The notes under the pieces are model-generated. The model saw nothing but the letters and a program-made list of their open reading frames with translations, was not told the DNA's origin and did not search any database. Position numbers and translations under genes: made by a program. Positions 16,316-23,737 of a DNA stretch of 64,000 nucleotides are shown one piece after another. Each line of letters starts with the position of its first letter. Position 1 is the first letter of the stretch. Source of the DNA: Ruegeria arenilitoris (lineage in GTDB: Bacteria; Pseudomonadota; Alphaproteobacteria; Rhodobacterales; Rhodobacteraceae); NCBI RefSeq assembly GCF_013031355.1, contig NZ_WPZO01000005.1:124001-188000 (forward strand). The letters are read 5' to 3'.

Positions 16316-17214
16316 GTCACAGTGGAGTTCTGGATCACAGCTTTTTCAGATAGTTGGTCCAACAGTCTGGCTGTTGCCTGACCCATGGGCTTTTTGAATG
16401 ACCAGATCATATCCACCGCGCGTTCGGCATAGGGTTTGGTCTCAAATTGCAGGGGCAGGATTTTCAGCGCTCCGGTCTGAACAAAGACATCCACTGCGTG
16501 CAAAGGCAGCGCCGACCACCCCAGGTCGGCCTGCACTAGATCGATGGCCTCCGTTGCAGTGCTAACCTGCCAAATCGAAGGCGAGGCCTTAAGGATAGCG
16601 CTGTTGGGGTTGTCGGCTTCCTTCAACAAAATCTGACGATGCAGACGCAGTTCCTCCCAGGAGACCGACGGCATCTGCGCAAGCGGGCTTTCCGGATGGC
16701 TGACGCAGACCAACCTGAGTGTGCCCAATGAGCGAAAGTCGAGCGCCTGTGGGATACCTTCGGGTTCCAGAATAATGCCCAGGTCCACTCCACCCTCGAC
16801 GATCAATCGCTGAATCTCACCTGCAGTAAAGGACTGAATTTCCACATCAACGGATGGGAACTCAGCATTGAAGGTGCGGATGATCTCACCCAGGTTTGCC
16901 AGCTTGATATGCGGCGCCATGGCGAGCGTGACGCGGTTCTCCAGAGTCATCGACAAAGCGTCAGCGATGGCCAGAAACCGGCTGCGCCGTTCCAACAGAA
17001 TTTGGGCCGGCGAAATCAACGCCTCTCCCGCCTGGGTAAGGGTCGGATATCTTCGGCTGCGGTCGAAAAGCTCGACGTCCAGATCGACCTCAAGGTTGGC
17101 GACCAGAGTGCTGATCACCGACTGCGCTTTGTTGCATTTTCGGGCTGCCGCGGAAAAGGAGCCTTCGCTGTGGGTGGTGACGAATGCCTCCAACTGTTCG
17201 AATGATGCACGCAC
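16312..17214 (-). CDS. LysR family transcriptional regulator
   Basis: About 300 residues beginning at a GTG (17214), with GGTGGAGA upstream. The N-terminal domain (LEAFVTTHSEGSFSAAARKC, then VELFDRSRRYPTLTQAGEAL) and effector domain are typical LTTR. It is divergent from a PACE-type efflux gene (17319) and convergent with the NmrA-like gene. The 17-bp palindrome at 17233 in its promoter recurs at 15354 before the NmrA gene, so it probably regulates both neighbours and itself. Confidence 0.9.
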   Translation of the reverse strand: MRASFEQLEAFVTTHSEGSFSAAARKCNKAQSVISTLVANLEVDLDVELFDRSRRYPTLTQAGEALISPAQILLERRSRFLAIADALSMTLENRVTLAMAPHIKLANLGEIIRTFNAEFPSVDVEIQSFTAGEIQRLIVEGGVDLGIILEPEGIPQALDFRSLGTLRLVCVSHPESPLAQMPSVSWEELRLHRQILLKEADNPNSAILKASPSIWQVSTATEAIDLVQADLGWSALPLHAVDVFVQTGALKILPLQFETKPYAERAVDMIWSFKKPMGQATARLLDQLSEKAVIQNSTVT

Positions 17215-17232
17215 GAGGAGGTCTCCACCATC

Positions 17233-17249
17233 TATCTGTTGATTAGATA
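17233..17249. promoter_or_regulatory. LysR-type operator (TATCT-N7-AGATA), site 2
   Basis: TATCT-GTTGATT-AGATA lies 19 bp from the LysR GTG and 70 bp before the PACE gene. A further TATCT half site follows at 17251-17255. On the reverse strand the copy at 15354-15370 shares CTATCTGTTGA and AGATACTA with this site. Confidence 0.7.
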
Positions 17250-17318
17250 CTATCTGGCTTTATTGATCGCAACAACAGAGTAAAACTCCTCCGCGGACAT
17301 GAATTGAGGAAAATACTC

Positions 17319-17753
17319 ATGAGTTTTGCTGGTCGGATGGTGCACGCGGTGCTTTTTGAGGTTTTTGCGTTGCTGAGCATTGCCCTGCTGCTGCCGCTTA
17401 TCTCGCATGTCGATGTTCAGAAATCCCTGATCCTAGGGGTGTTCTTTTCCTTGGCGGCGATGCTGTGGAATGTGATCTTTAACATGACGTTTGATTGGTA
17501 TTTGGCAAAAGTCAGGAAAAACACTCATAAATCGGCGGCGGTGCGGGTGGTCCATGCACTGCTGTTTGAGGGCACCTTTGTCGCGCTGACCCTGCCTGTG
17601 CTCGCCTGGGCCTTGGGTCTGACGTTGTGGAGCGCAATAAAGCTGGAGGCAGTGCTGATTGTATTTGTCACAGTCTATACGCTTGTATTCAATATCGTGT
17701 TTGATTGGTCTCGCGGGAAACTGTCCAATCAAATTGCGTCACCAACAGATTGA
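17319..17753 (+). CDS. PACE-family (AceI-like) multidrug/biocide efflux protein
   Basis: About 144 residues with four membrane helices arranged as two bacterial transmembrane pair domains. Each half carries a VHA-LFE signature (MVHAVLFEVFALL and VVHALLFEGTFVAL), and WNVIFNMTFDWY and VFNIVFDW mark the second helices, as in AceI. The membrane-embedded Glu of the first motif is present. The ATG at 17319 follows GAGGAAAA; a TTG at 17304 is less likely. Characterised members export chlorhexidine or short-chain diamines by proton antiport. It is divergent from a LysR gene, the usual PACE arrangement. Confidence 0.88.
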   Translation: MSFAGRMVHAVLFEVFALLSIALLLPLISHVDVQKSLILGVFFSLAAMLWNVIFNMTFDWYLAKVRKNTHKSAAVRVVHALLFEGTFVALTLPVLAWALGLTLWSAIKLEAVLIVFVTVYTLVFNIVFDWSRGKLSNQIASPTD

Positions 17754-17972
17754 CAAATTTTTACTTCGTCCGCGTCGTGTGATTGTAGCCGATCGCTGAG
17801 CTGCGTATCCGCAGCCAACGTCTCATCCGGCGCGCCGTGTCGCAGCATCGACTACCAAGGGTAAAGGCCAGGTTTGGGCCGCTCTCTGCACCCAAATTGT
17901 GAGTAGCCATCTGGCCGTTCCTGCGGGCGTATCGACGCAAACCAAGAGTTGAAACGGTAAGCCTTCACTCTT

Positions 17973-18467
17973 TTAGTCGGCGGTGTTCTGTTGTTCGTCA
18001 GTCAAATCGAGCGTTGCAGTGAGATCGTGCTGAGACACGCTTTCAAATACAATCGAGGTCTCGATACGGCTAATCTCTTCGCGAGAGGAGAACCGTTCAA
18101 CAACCAGCCGGTGCAGATGCGACGTGTCTTTGGCCAGAACCTCTACGACCGCATCAAAGCGGCCGCTTATCATCCACCCTGCGCGCACCTCGGGAATTTT
18201 CAGGATCTCCCTGAGAATGCGGTCCAGGTCTGACTTTTTGTGCTCCGACATCTGGATAAACAAGAGCGCCTTCAGGGACAGGCCCAGCCGCTCCAGTCGA
18301 ATCTCGCTATAGGTTCCCGCGATCAACCCGTTTTCATGCAGCCGCTTGAGGCGGTCGTGCACGCTTGACGCGGCCAAGCCAACCTCATGCGAGAGCTCTT
18401 TGTTGGTCATCCGAGCATCTTTCGACAAAAGCGCCAGAATGCGTCGATCTGTTCGGTCAATGTCCAT
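17973..18467 (-). CDS. Lrp/AsnC family transcriptional regulator
   Basis: About 164 residues from the ATG at 18467 (MDIDRTDRRILALLSKDARM), six bases after GGAGGG; an ATG at 18473 sits directly on the ribosome-binding sequence and is unlikely. An N-terminal helix-turn-helix (NKELSHEVGLAASSVHDRLK) is followed by a RAM domain. It is divergent from an RhtB-type amino-acid exporter, and a CCGAA-N5-TTCGG palindrome lies 16 bp upstream of its start. The classic role is sensing an amino acid and switching on its export. Confidence 0.9.
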   Translation of the reverse strand: MDIDRTDRRILALLSKDARMTNKELSHEVGLAASSVHDRLKRLHENGLIAGTYSEIRLERLGLSLKALLFIQMSEHKKSDLDRILREILKIPEVRAGWMISGRFDAVVEVLAKDTSHLHRLVVERFSSREEISRIETSIVFESVSQHDLTATLDLTDEQQNTAD

Positions 18468-18482
18468 TTCCATCCCTCCATG

Positions 18483-18497
18483 CCGAAATCAATTCGG
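18483..18497. promoter_or_regulatory. Probable Lrp-type operator (CCGAA-N5-TTCGG)
   Basis: CCGAA-ATCAA-TTCGG is a perfect 5-5-5 palindrome just upstream of the Lrp gene and facing the RhtB gene. The same 5-5-5 architecture appears, with different half sites, at the BkdR promoter (27184 and 27215). Confidence 0.6.
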
Positions 18498-18604
18498 TGG
18501 ATGCGGTTTAGTCTGAATGTTAGATATATAGCGCGACAAAAACGCCGAAGAAAGAGCGGCTTTACATGCCAGATAGCGATACTTTTCCGGATTGGGGAGT
18601 GGCC

Positions 18605-19195
18605 ATGGAAATCTCAGCGTTCTTCATCTTTGCATTTATCGCTTCGGTGACGCCGGGCCCATCCAACGTTTTGCTGACGACCGTTGGCGCGCAGGTGGGC
18701 GTTCTACGCGGAATGCCTGCATTGATTGGGGCTGCCCTGGGGACGGGCCTGATATTGTTTATCGTTGGACTTGGTCTTGGTGCGACTATCCTGGAAAATC
18801 AGACGGTGCTTTCCGTGCTGCGTGTCGTGGGTATGTGCGCCATTTTGTGGCTGGCATGGGCTATCGCCACTGCCCCGGTTTCCAAAGATACCGTGCAACA
18901 AGACGGGGCTCTGCAATTTGGCTTTTTGCCTGCGATACTGCTTCAATGGGTCAACCCGAAGGCGTGGATCGTGTCTGTCTCTGTTGTCGGGACCTTCATG
19001 GCCGTCGAAGGATCGGTGTTTGAACAGGCCGCAACGCTGAGCCTGATCTTCATCCTGGCTGCCGTTTTCGGTTGCTTGCCCTGGCTGGTAGGGGGTGCAG
19101 CTATGCGGAGCCTTTTGCAAAACCTGACCATCGCCCGCCTGTTCAACGTGACGCTTGGCTTTGGCCTCGCCGCGTCGATGATCACGCTGATTTGA
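18605..19195 (+). CDS. LysE/RhtB-family amino-acid exporter
   Basis: About 196 residues with six membrane segments. The N-terminal FIASVTPGPSNVLLTTVGAQ and the later LLQWVNPKAWIVSVSVVGTF are the LysE/RhtB signatures. The ATG at 18605 follows GGAG; an earlier in-frame ATG at 18566 lacks support. It is divergent from an Lrp regulator and 14 bp upstream of the DUF2000 gene, so it probably begins an operon exporting a surplus amino acid. Confidence 0.9.
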   Translation: MEISAFFIFAFIASVTPGPSNVLLTTVGAQVGVLRGMPALIGAALGTGLILFIVGLGLGATILENQTVLSVLRVVGMCAILWLAWAIATAPVSKDTVQQDGALQFGFLPAILLQWVNPKAWIVSVSVVGTFMAVEGSVFEQAATLSLIFILAAVFGCLPWLVGGAAMRSLLQNLTIARLFNVTLGFGLAASMITLI

Positions 19196-19209
19196 GAAGG
19201 AAACCCCGA

Positions 19210-19617
19210 ATGTTCGACACAAAGATTGCCATCATCGTCCGCGATGACCTAGCCACCTGGCAGAAGCTCAACGTCACCGCCTTTCTGATGAGTGGCATCA
19301 CCGGTGCGAACCCCGACCTGATCGGTGCCCCCTATGCAGACCGCGACGGCAATGCCCATCTGCCGATGTCGGTCCAGCCGGTGATCGTGCTGTCGGGTGC
19401 GTCCAATGTGCTGACCAACATTCGCAACCGTGCCCGGAGCCGGGGCGTCGAAACCGTGGCCTATATTAAGGAAATGTTTGCCACAGGCCACGACGAGGCG
19501 AACCGGGCCGTCTTTGCCGAACATGGCCCGGATGAGCCCAACACCGTGGGGATCGCCCTGCGTGCAGACAAGAAGATCGTCGACAAGATCACCAAAGGAA
19601 CAAAGATGCATGGCTGA
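19210..19617 (+). CDS. DUF2000-family protein
   Basis: 135 residues. The start FDTKIAIIVRDDLATWQKLN and the central PVIVLSGASNVLTNIRNRA match the uncharacterised DUF2000 fold (a peptidyl-tRNA-hydrolase-2-like alpha/beta fold). The ATG at 19210 has GAGAAGGAAA upstream. It sits between an RhtB exporter and a MaoC remnant that overlaps its 3' end by 8 bp, suggesting an original three-gene operon. Function is unknown. Confidence 0.82.
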   Translation: MFDTKIAIIVRDDLATWQKLNVTAFLMSGITGANPDLIGAPYADRDGNAHLPMSVQPVIVLSGASNVLTNIRNRARSRGVETVAYIKEMFATGHDEANRAVFAEHGPDEPNTVGIALRADKKIVDKITKGTKMHG

Positions 19618-19855
19618 ACGCGCGGCTTTGAACGTTGGAGAGAGCGTCACAAGCAGGTCAGCACGGCTGACACGAGAGGCTGCCATCGGCTTTGCGCAGG
19701 AGTTTGACCCACAACCGATGCACATTAACGATGCGGCGGCACAGGACGGTTTCTTTGGCAAGTTGGTGGCCAGTGGCTGGCATGCGTTGCGGCGTTCCAA
19801 ATGCTGGTCTAGCGGCAGGTTTGGGCCGCCCGTGAAGACGGCCCAGAAATACTAA
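19610..19855 (+). pseudogene. MaoC-like hydratase, frameshifted and truncated remnant
   Basis: The first 60 codons encode a good MaoC hot-dog N-terminus: FAQEFDPQPMHINDAAAQDG followed by FGKLVASGWH. After GWH the frame changes. The next frame reads AAFQMLV, the normal continuation of the family, then stops. The rest of the gene (about 80 residues or more) is missing, and by 19852 the sequence is the tail of a tyrosine integrase on the opposite strand. It overlaps the DUF2000 gene, so it was presumably the third gene of the exporter operon. Enoyl-CoA hydratase-like function has been lost. Confidence 0.75.
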
Positions 19856-19990
19856 ATTTCGATAGCTGCAGCTATGGCAAAGGTGTCCTCAAGCTCAACG
19901 CTGAGATACCGAACCGTGCGATCCATCTTTGTATGACCAAGCAAAAGTTGCACTGCGCGCAAATTGCCAGCCTTATTGAAGATTGAGACA
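19852..19990 (-). pseudogene. Tyrosine recombinase (integrase) C-terminal remnant
   Basis: Reading the minus strand from 19990 gives KAGNLRAVQLLLGHTKMDRT followed by VRYLSVELEDTFAIAAAIEI and a TAG at 19852-19854. This is the catalytic C-terminus of phage/ICE-type tyrosine recombinases, including the GH of box III and the nucleophilic Tyr in VRYL. Upstream integrase sequence is absent: before KAGN the frame leads into unrelated DNA. It is a fossil of a mobile element that inserted in or next to the MaoC gene. Confidence 0.75.
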
Positions 19991-20036
19991 CCACCGGTTT
20001 AAAGTTGTGAACTACCAAGGTTAAGGACGTGATCCG

Positions 20037-20420
20037 ATGAAGTCATTCTTAACAGAAATTCACACGAGGATAATCGATCGGTTTTTTAAGCCGTCCAACG
20101 CACAAATGTTATCGTCCGCTGCGGACCAGGGCTTGGACCTCTCACAGCTAATACCCTTCACGTTTTACATATCTTTCCGCGATTCTGATGACGCCGACAG
20201 CGTGGCTGCCATGCTCGAAAAAAGAGGCTACAAAATCACGCGAGAAACTGAGGAGAAAGATCCGTATCCATTTGATGTGGAAGCGGAAATTGCCATTTTT
20301 GGCAACGAAAAAGAGATCGAACAACAAGAGGATTTTTTTCGAAGTATCGCAAGAAATTTCCCTGCTCGCTACGATGACTACAGTATCTCTTACACTGACG
20401 AAGAGGCCGTTTTTTACTGA
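20037..20420 (+). CDS. RraB-like protein (ribonuclease E inhibitor RraB domain family)
   Basis: 127 residues, acidic, no signal peptide. The pattern FTFYISFRDSDDADSVAAML, then KRGYKI and a C-terminal YDDYSISY, resembles the RraB ferredoxin-like domain, in which a protein-level inhibitor binds RNase E. The same fold also occurs in immunity-type proteins. Base composition is more AT-rich than its neighbours, and it sits beside an integrase remnant, so it may be imported DNA. The family match is recognised from pattern only. Confidence 0.6.
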   Translation: MKSFLTEIHTRIIDRFFKPSNAQMLSSAADQGLDLSQLIPFTFYISFRDSDDADSVAAMLEKRGYKITRETEEKDPYPFDVEAEIAIFGNEKEIEQQEDFFRSIARNFPARYDDYSISYTDEEAVFY

Positions 20421-20716
20421 CCAAACTCAAAAATGATCTCTTAGCTGCAGTTGATCACAATTTGGTCTTTTGCCCACGTAAAAAGATGAAAGCACGGAAA
20501 GTGGCCGGTGGGATTTCTGACCATGAAAGTCAGGCGTGTGGATTATGCTGTGCTTCACCCCAGAACCGCATGACATTGTGGCTCAGGCGACAAGTTGCCC
20601 GGTCACTGGGCGGGTTTTTGCGCCTTGACTGCCGAGGGGTTGGAGAGCGGTTCGGCAGCGCCTACATATCTGGTAACTAAAGACGATGGCATACGTGTGA
20701 ACGTGAGGAAGCCGAC

Positions 20717-20959
20717 ATGAGAAAGACAACGGTAGCTTGCCTGCTTGGTGGCGCATTGCTCTTGGCAGCATGTGGGGCCCCGACATCGCCAACTCAGGCT
20801 CAAGCACAAAGCGACGCTCGGTGTGCTGCGGGCATTCTGGGAGGTGCCGCTGTGGGTGGCGTATTGGGCAACCAGATTGGTTCAGGCACAGGCAAAACTC
20901 TTGCAACGGCAGCTGGTGCCGGGCTTGGAATGTATGCAGGCCAATCGGCTTGTAACTGA
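20717..20959 (+). CDS. Small glycine-zipper lipoprotein
   Basis: 80 residues: a type II signal peptide with lipobox LAAC (Cys19), a short Gln/Ala linker, then AAGILGGAAVGGVLGNQIGS and a second Gly/Ala stretch typical of glycine-zipper 2TM (OmpA-like, SlyB/YmgG-like) domains. It is probably anchored to the inner leaflet of the outer membrane. The gene appears monocistronic, with GTGAGGAAG upstream of the ATG. It converges on the bkd operon, whose terminator lies between. Confidence 0.8.
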   Translation: MRKTTVACLLGGALLLAACGAPTSPTQAQAQSDARCAAGILGGAAVGGVLGNQIGSGTGKTLATAAGAGLGMYAGQSACN

Positions 20960-20995
20960 CAAAGTCACACAAACTTCAAATTGAGGGGTTCGCCG

Positions 20996-21017
20996 AAAAA
21001 ACCAGCCTTTTCGCTGG
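20996..21017 (-). terminator. Rho-independent terminator of the bkd operon
   Basis: On the minus strand CCAGC-GAAAAG-GCTGG is followed by six T residues (20996-21001). It lies about 100 bp beyond the stop of the dihydrolipoyl dehydrogenase gene. It is positioned to end the leucine dehydrogenase/BCKDH transcript. Confidence 0.7.
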
Positions 21018-21121
21018 CCCTGGATAGTTATGCGCTAAATCGCGTCAAAGAGAACCTGGTTCGTTTTCATGGGAAAGACCAGCCCGGCCGATGCAGGGCT
21101 GATCAAGCTTCAACCTGAACT

Positions 21122-22483
21122 TCAGATATGCAGGGCTTGACCCAGAGCCTTCAGACAAGCTTCCTGCAAGCCTTCAGACTGTGTCGGGTGGGCGTGGATG
21201 GTTGCGCCGATGTCCTCAAGACAAGCGCCCATTTCGATAGCCAGCGAGAAGGCCGCCGAGAGTTCCGACATCTGCGCGCCGACAGCCTGAATGCCCACCA
21301 CAGCATGGTCGCTTTCGCGCCAGACTACGCGGACAAATCCATCTTCTCGTTCGCATGTCATGGCCCGACCATTGGCAGCCAACGGAAAGTCGCTGTCTTT
21401 TGTGCCATCAATTTCGCCGGGTAGGGCGCCGCAGGTGACGATCTCGGGGTCGGTGAAACAGACTGCAGGGATCGCGCGTTTGTCCCACTCGACGGCGTGG
21501 CCCGCGATATGTTCGGCTACCATTTCGCCCTGTGCCATGGCGCGATGGGCGAGCATGGGTTCGCCTGTGACGTCACCGATTGCGTAGATACCGCGCATCG
21601 AGCTCTGACAGGTCTCGTCGATCTGGATGAACGGTCCGTCCATCGTTAGCGACAGCTCCTCAACCCCGATGCCATGGGTGCGCGGGCGGCGGCCGACGGT
21701 CACCAGTACCTTGTCAGCGACAACATTGCCCTGATCCGTAGCCAAAACACCTTCGGAATAGCCCTGCGCCTTGGTGCCGGTCATGACCGTGACGTTCAGA
21801 GCCGACAGACGTTTCGCCACCGGCGCAGTCAGCGCTTTGTAATAGGTGGGCAGGATGCGGGATTCTGCCTCGACCACCGTGACCTTGGTGCCCAGTTTGG
21901 CAAAGGCCGTGCCCAATTCCAGCCCTATATAACCGCCGCCGACAACGGCAAGGCTTTCAGGCACGTCACCCATTGCCAGAGCTTCGGTCGAAGACAGGAT
22001 ATCGCCGCCAAATGGCAGGAAGGGGAGTTCGACCGGGGCTGAACCCGACGCGATGACGATGTATTCAGCAGTGATTTCACGGCTCTCGCCATCAGTATCG
22101 CTGACCAACACGGTCTTTCCATCCAGAAACCGGGCGCAGCCCGACACGAACCTGACGCCTGCCTTTTTCATCAGGCCCGAGACACCGGTATTCAGCCGTT
22201 TGACGATACCGTCCTTCCAAGCAACAGTCTTGGCGAGGTCAATTTTCGGGGCCGGGGCGGAGATGCCCAGCGGGCCGTCATTCACCGAAGTGATCCGGTG
22301 AAACTCATCGGCAGCGTGGATTAGCGCCTTGGAGGGGATACAGCCCACGTTCAGACAGGTGCCGCCGGGCTTGGCCTCGTCCACTACGATCGTGTCGATG
22401 CCCAACTGCCCCGCACGAATGGCGCAAACATACCCGCCGGGACCAGAGCCGATGATCAGCAACTTACATTTCAGGTCCGACAT
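21122..22483 (-). CDS. lpdA: Dihydrolipoyl dehydrogenase, E3 of the branched-chain keto-acid dehydrogenase
   Basis: 453 residues. The FAD-binding GSGPGGYVCAIRAGQLG is followed by the redox disulfide GGTCLNVGCIPSK (Cys43/Cys48), an NAD-binding VVGGGYIGLELGTAF, and the C-terminal catalytic HAHPTQSEGLQEA. It reoxidises dihydrolipoyl groups of E2. It directly follows the E2 gene with no gap and is the last gene of the operon. The isolated placement with bkd genes suggests it is dedicated to this complex. Confidence 0.93.
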   Translation of the reverse strand: MSDLKCKLLIIGSGPGGYVCAIRAGQLGIDTIVVDEAKPGGTCLNVGCIPSKALIHAADEFHRITSVNDGPLGISAPAPKIDLAKTVAWKDGIVKRLNTGVSGLMKKAGVRFVSGCARFLDGKTVLVSDTDGESREITAEYIVIASGSAPVELPFLPFGGDILSSTEALAMGDVPESLAVVGGGYIGLELGTAFAKLGTKVTVVEAESRILPTYYKALTAPVAKRLSALNVTVMTGTKAQGYSEGVLATDQGNVVADKVLVTVGRRPRTHGIGVEELSLTMDGPFIQIDETCQSSMRGIYAIGDVTGEPMLAHRAMAQGEMVAEHIAGHAVEWDKRAIPAVCFTDPEIVTCGALPGEIDGTKDSDFPLAANGRAMTCEREDGFVRVVWRESDHAVVGIQAVGAQMSELSAAFSLAIEMGACLEDIGATIHAHPTQSEGLQEACLKALGQALHI

Positions 22484-23734
22484 TCAGCCCTCCACAAACA
22501 GCATGGCCGGGGTTTCCAGCAAGGATTTCAATTTCTGCACGAAAACCGCCGCATCCCAGCCATCGACCACCCGGTGATCGAAGCTGCACGAGATGTTCAT
22601 CATCTTGCGCGGTTGGAACTGCTGGCCGTCCCAAACCGGGCGGATCTGCATTTTGTTGACGCCGACAATAGCCACCTCGGGGTGGTTGATGATTGGCGTG
22701 GTGGCCAGCGCGCCCAAGGGCCCGAGCGAGGTGATGGTGATGGTGCCACCCTGCAATTCCTCGCGCTTGATCGTGCCGTCACGGGCGGCCTCGGCCAAGC
22801 GGGTCAACTCAGCGGCATTGTCCCACAGGCTGCCCGCCTCGGCGTGGCGGATCACCGGTACGTTCAGCCCATTTGGTGTCTGGGTGGCGATGCCCACATG
22901 CACCCCACCATGGCGATGAATGACGCCGGCCTCATCATCAAAACGCGCGTTCAGTCCGGGCTGTTCGCGTACCGCCTCTACGATCGCACGCATCAGGAAG
23001 GGCAGCATGGTCAGCTTTGGCCTGTCGCCTTTGTGCTTGTCGTTCAGCGCCACCCGCAGGGCGTCGAGCGCCTCGATTTCGACCTCTTCAACGATGGTGA
23101 TATGCGGGATCTGGCGTTTCGAAAGCTGCATCTTTTCAGCGATCTTGCGGCGCATCCCGATGACGCGCACCTCTTCGATGCCGGTATTGGCGCCACGGGT
23201 GATCTGACCCTGCTGAATGCCGCCCGAGGCAATCCACTGGTCGAGATCGTTGTGGCTGATCCGCGAGGCCGGACCGGACCCCGGCACTTGGCGCAAGTCG
23301 ATCCCTTCTTCTCGGGCACGAGCGCGCACCGAGGGTGAGGCCAGCGGCTTGGTGCCTTGGGCGCGTGCCACGGCAGGTGCGGCCCGCTCAGGTGCCTTTG
23401 CAGGTTCAGGCTTGGGTTCGGCCTTCGGCTCTGGTTCTGGCTCAACATCGGTCGCCTCGGCCACAGCAGGCGCGTCGCCTTCGTTGCCTTCGCCATCGAC
23501 CTCAATCCGGATCAGAGTGGCACCAACGGCCATCAACTCGCCGATCTCGCCACCCAGTTCCAGAACCTTGCCATCCACGGAGGACGGCACTTCGACCGCA
23601 GCCTTGTCGGTCATTACAACGGCCAGAATATCGTCTTCTCTGACGATATCTCCGGGTTTGACCAGCCATTCGGTCAACTCGGCCTCGGCGATGCCTTCGC
23701 CAATGTCCGGAAGGCGGATGATATGTACGCCCAT
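22484..23734 (-). CDS. bkdB: Branched-chain keto-acid dehydrogenase E2 (lipoamide acyltransferase)
   Basis: 416 residues in the standard order: an N-terminal lipoyl domain with the lipoylated Lys in VVMTDKAAVEVPS (about residue 44), an Ala/Pro/Glu-rich linker (about 85-125), an E3-binding domain (ASPSVRARAREEGIDLRQVP, about 132-170) and the acyltransferase core ending SFDHRVVDGWDAA (catalytic His about 388). It transfers the acyl group from E1 to CoA. It lies 3 bp after the E1-beta gene. Its place among leucine dehydrogenase and E1 genes supports branched-chain rather than pyruvate specificity. Confidence 0.92.
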   Translation of the reverse strand: MGVHIIRLPDIGEGIAEAELTEWLVKPGDIVREDDILAVVMTDKAAVEVPSSVDGKVLELGGEIGELMAVGATLIRIEVDGEGNEGDAPAVAEATDVEPEPEPKAEPKPEPAKAPERAAPAVARAQGTKPLASPSVRARAREEGIDLRQVPGSGPASRISHNDLDQWIASGGIQQGQITRGANTGIEEVRVIGMRRKIAEKMQLSKRQIPHITIVEEVEIEALDALRVALNDKHKGDRPKLTMLPFLMRAIVEAVREQPGLNARFDDEAGVIHRHGGVHVGIATQTPNGLNVPVIRHAEAGSLWDNAAELTRLAEAARDGTIKREELQGGTITITSLGPLGALATTPIINHPEVAIVGVNKMQIRPVWDGQQFQPRKMMNISCSFDHRVVDGWDAAVFVQKLKSLLETPAMLFVEG

Positions 23735-23737
23735 GGC

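Noticed and set aside
20462..20680. 72-codon plus-strand frame between RraB-like and lipoprotein genes
   Set aside because: Composition is Cys/Arg-rich without any motif, and no ribosome site; probably non-coding.
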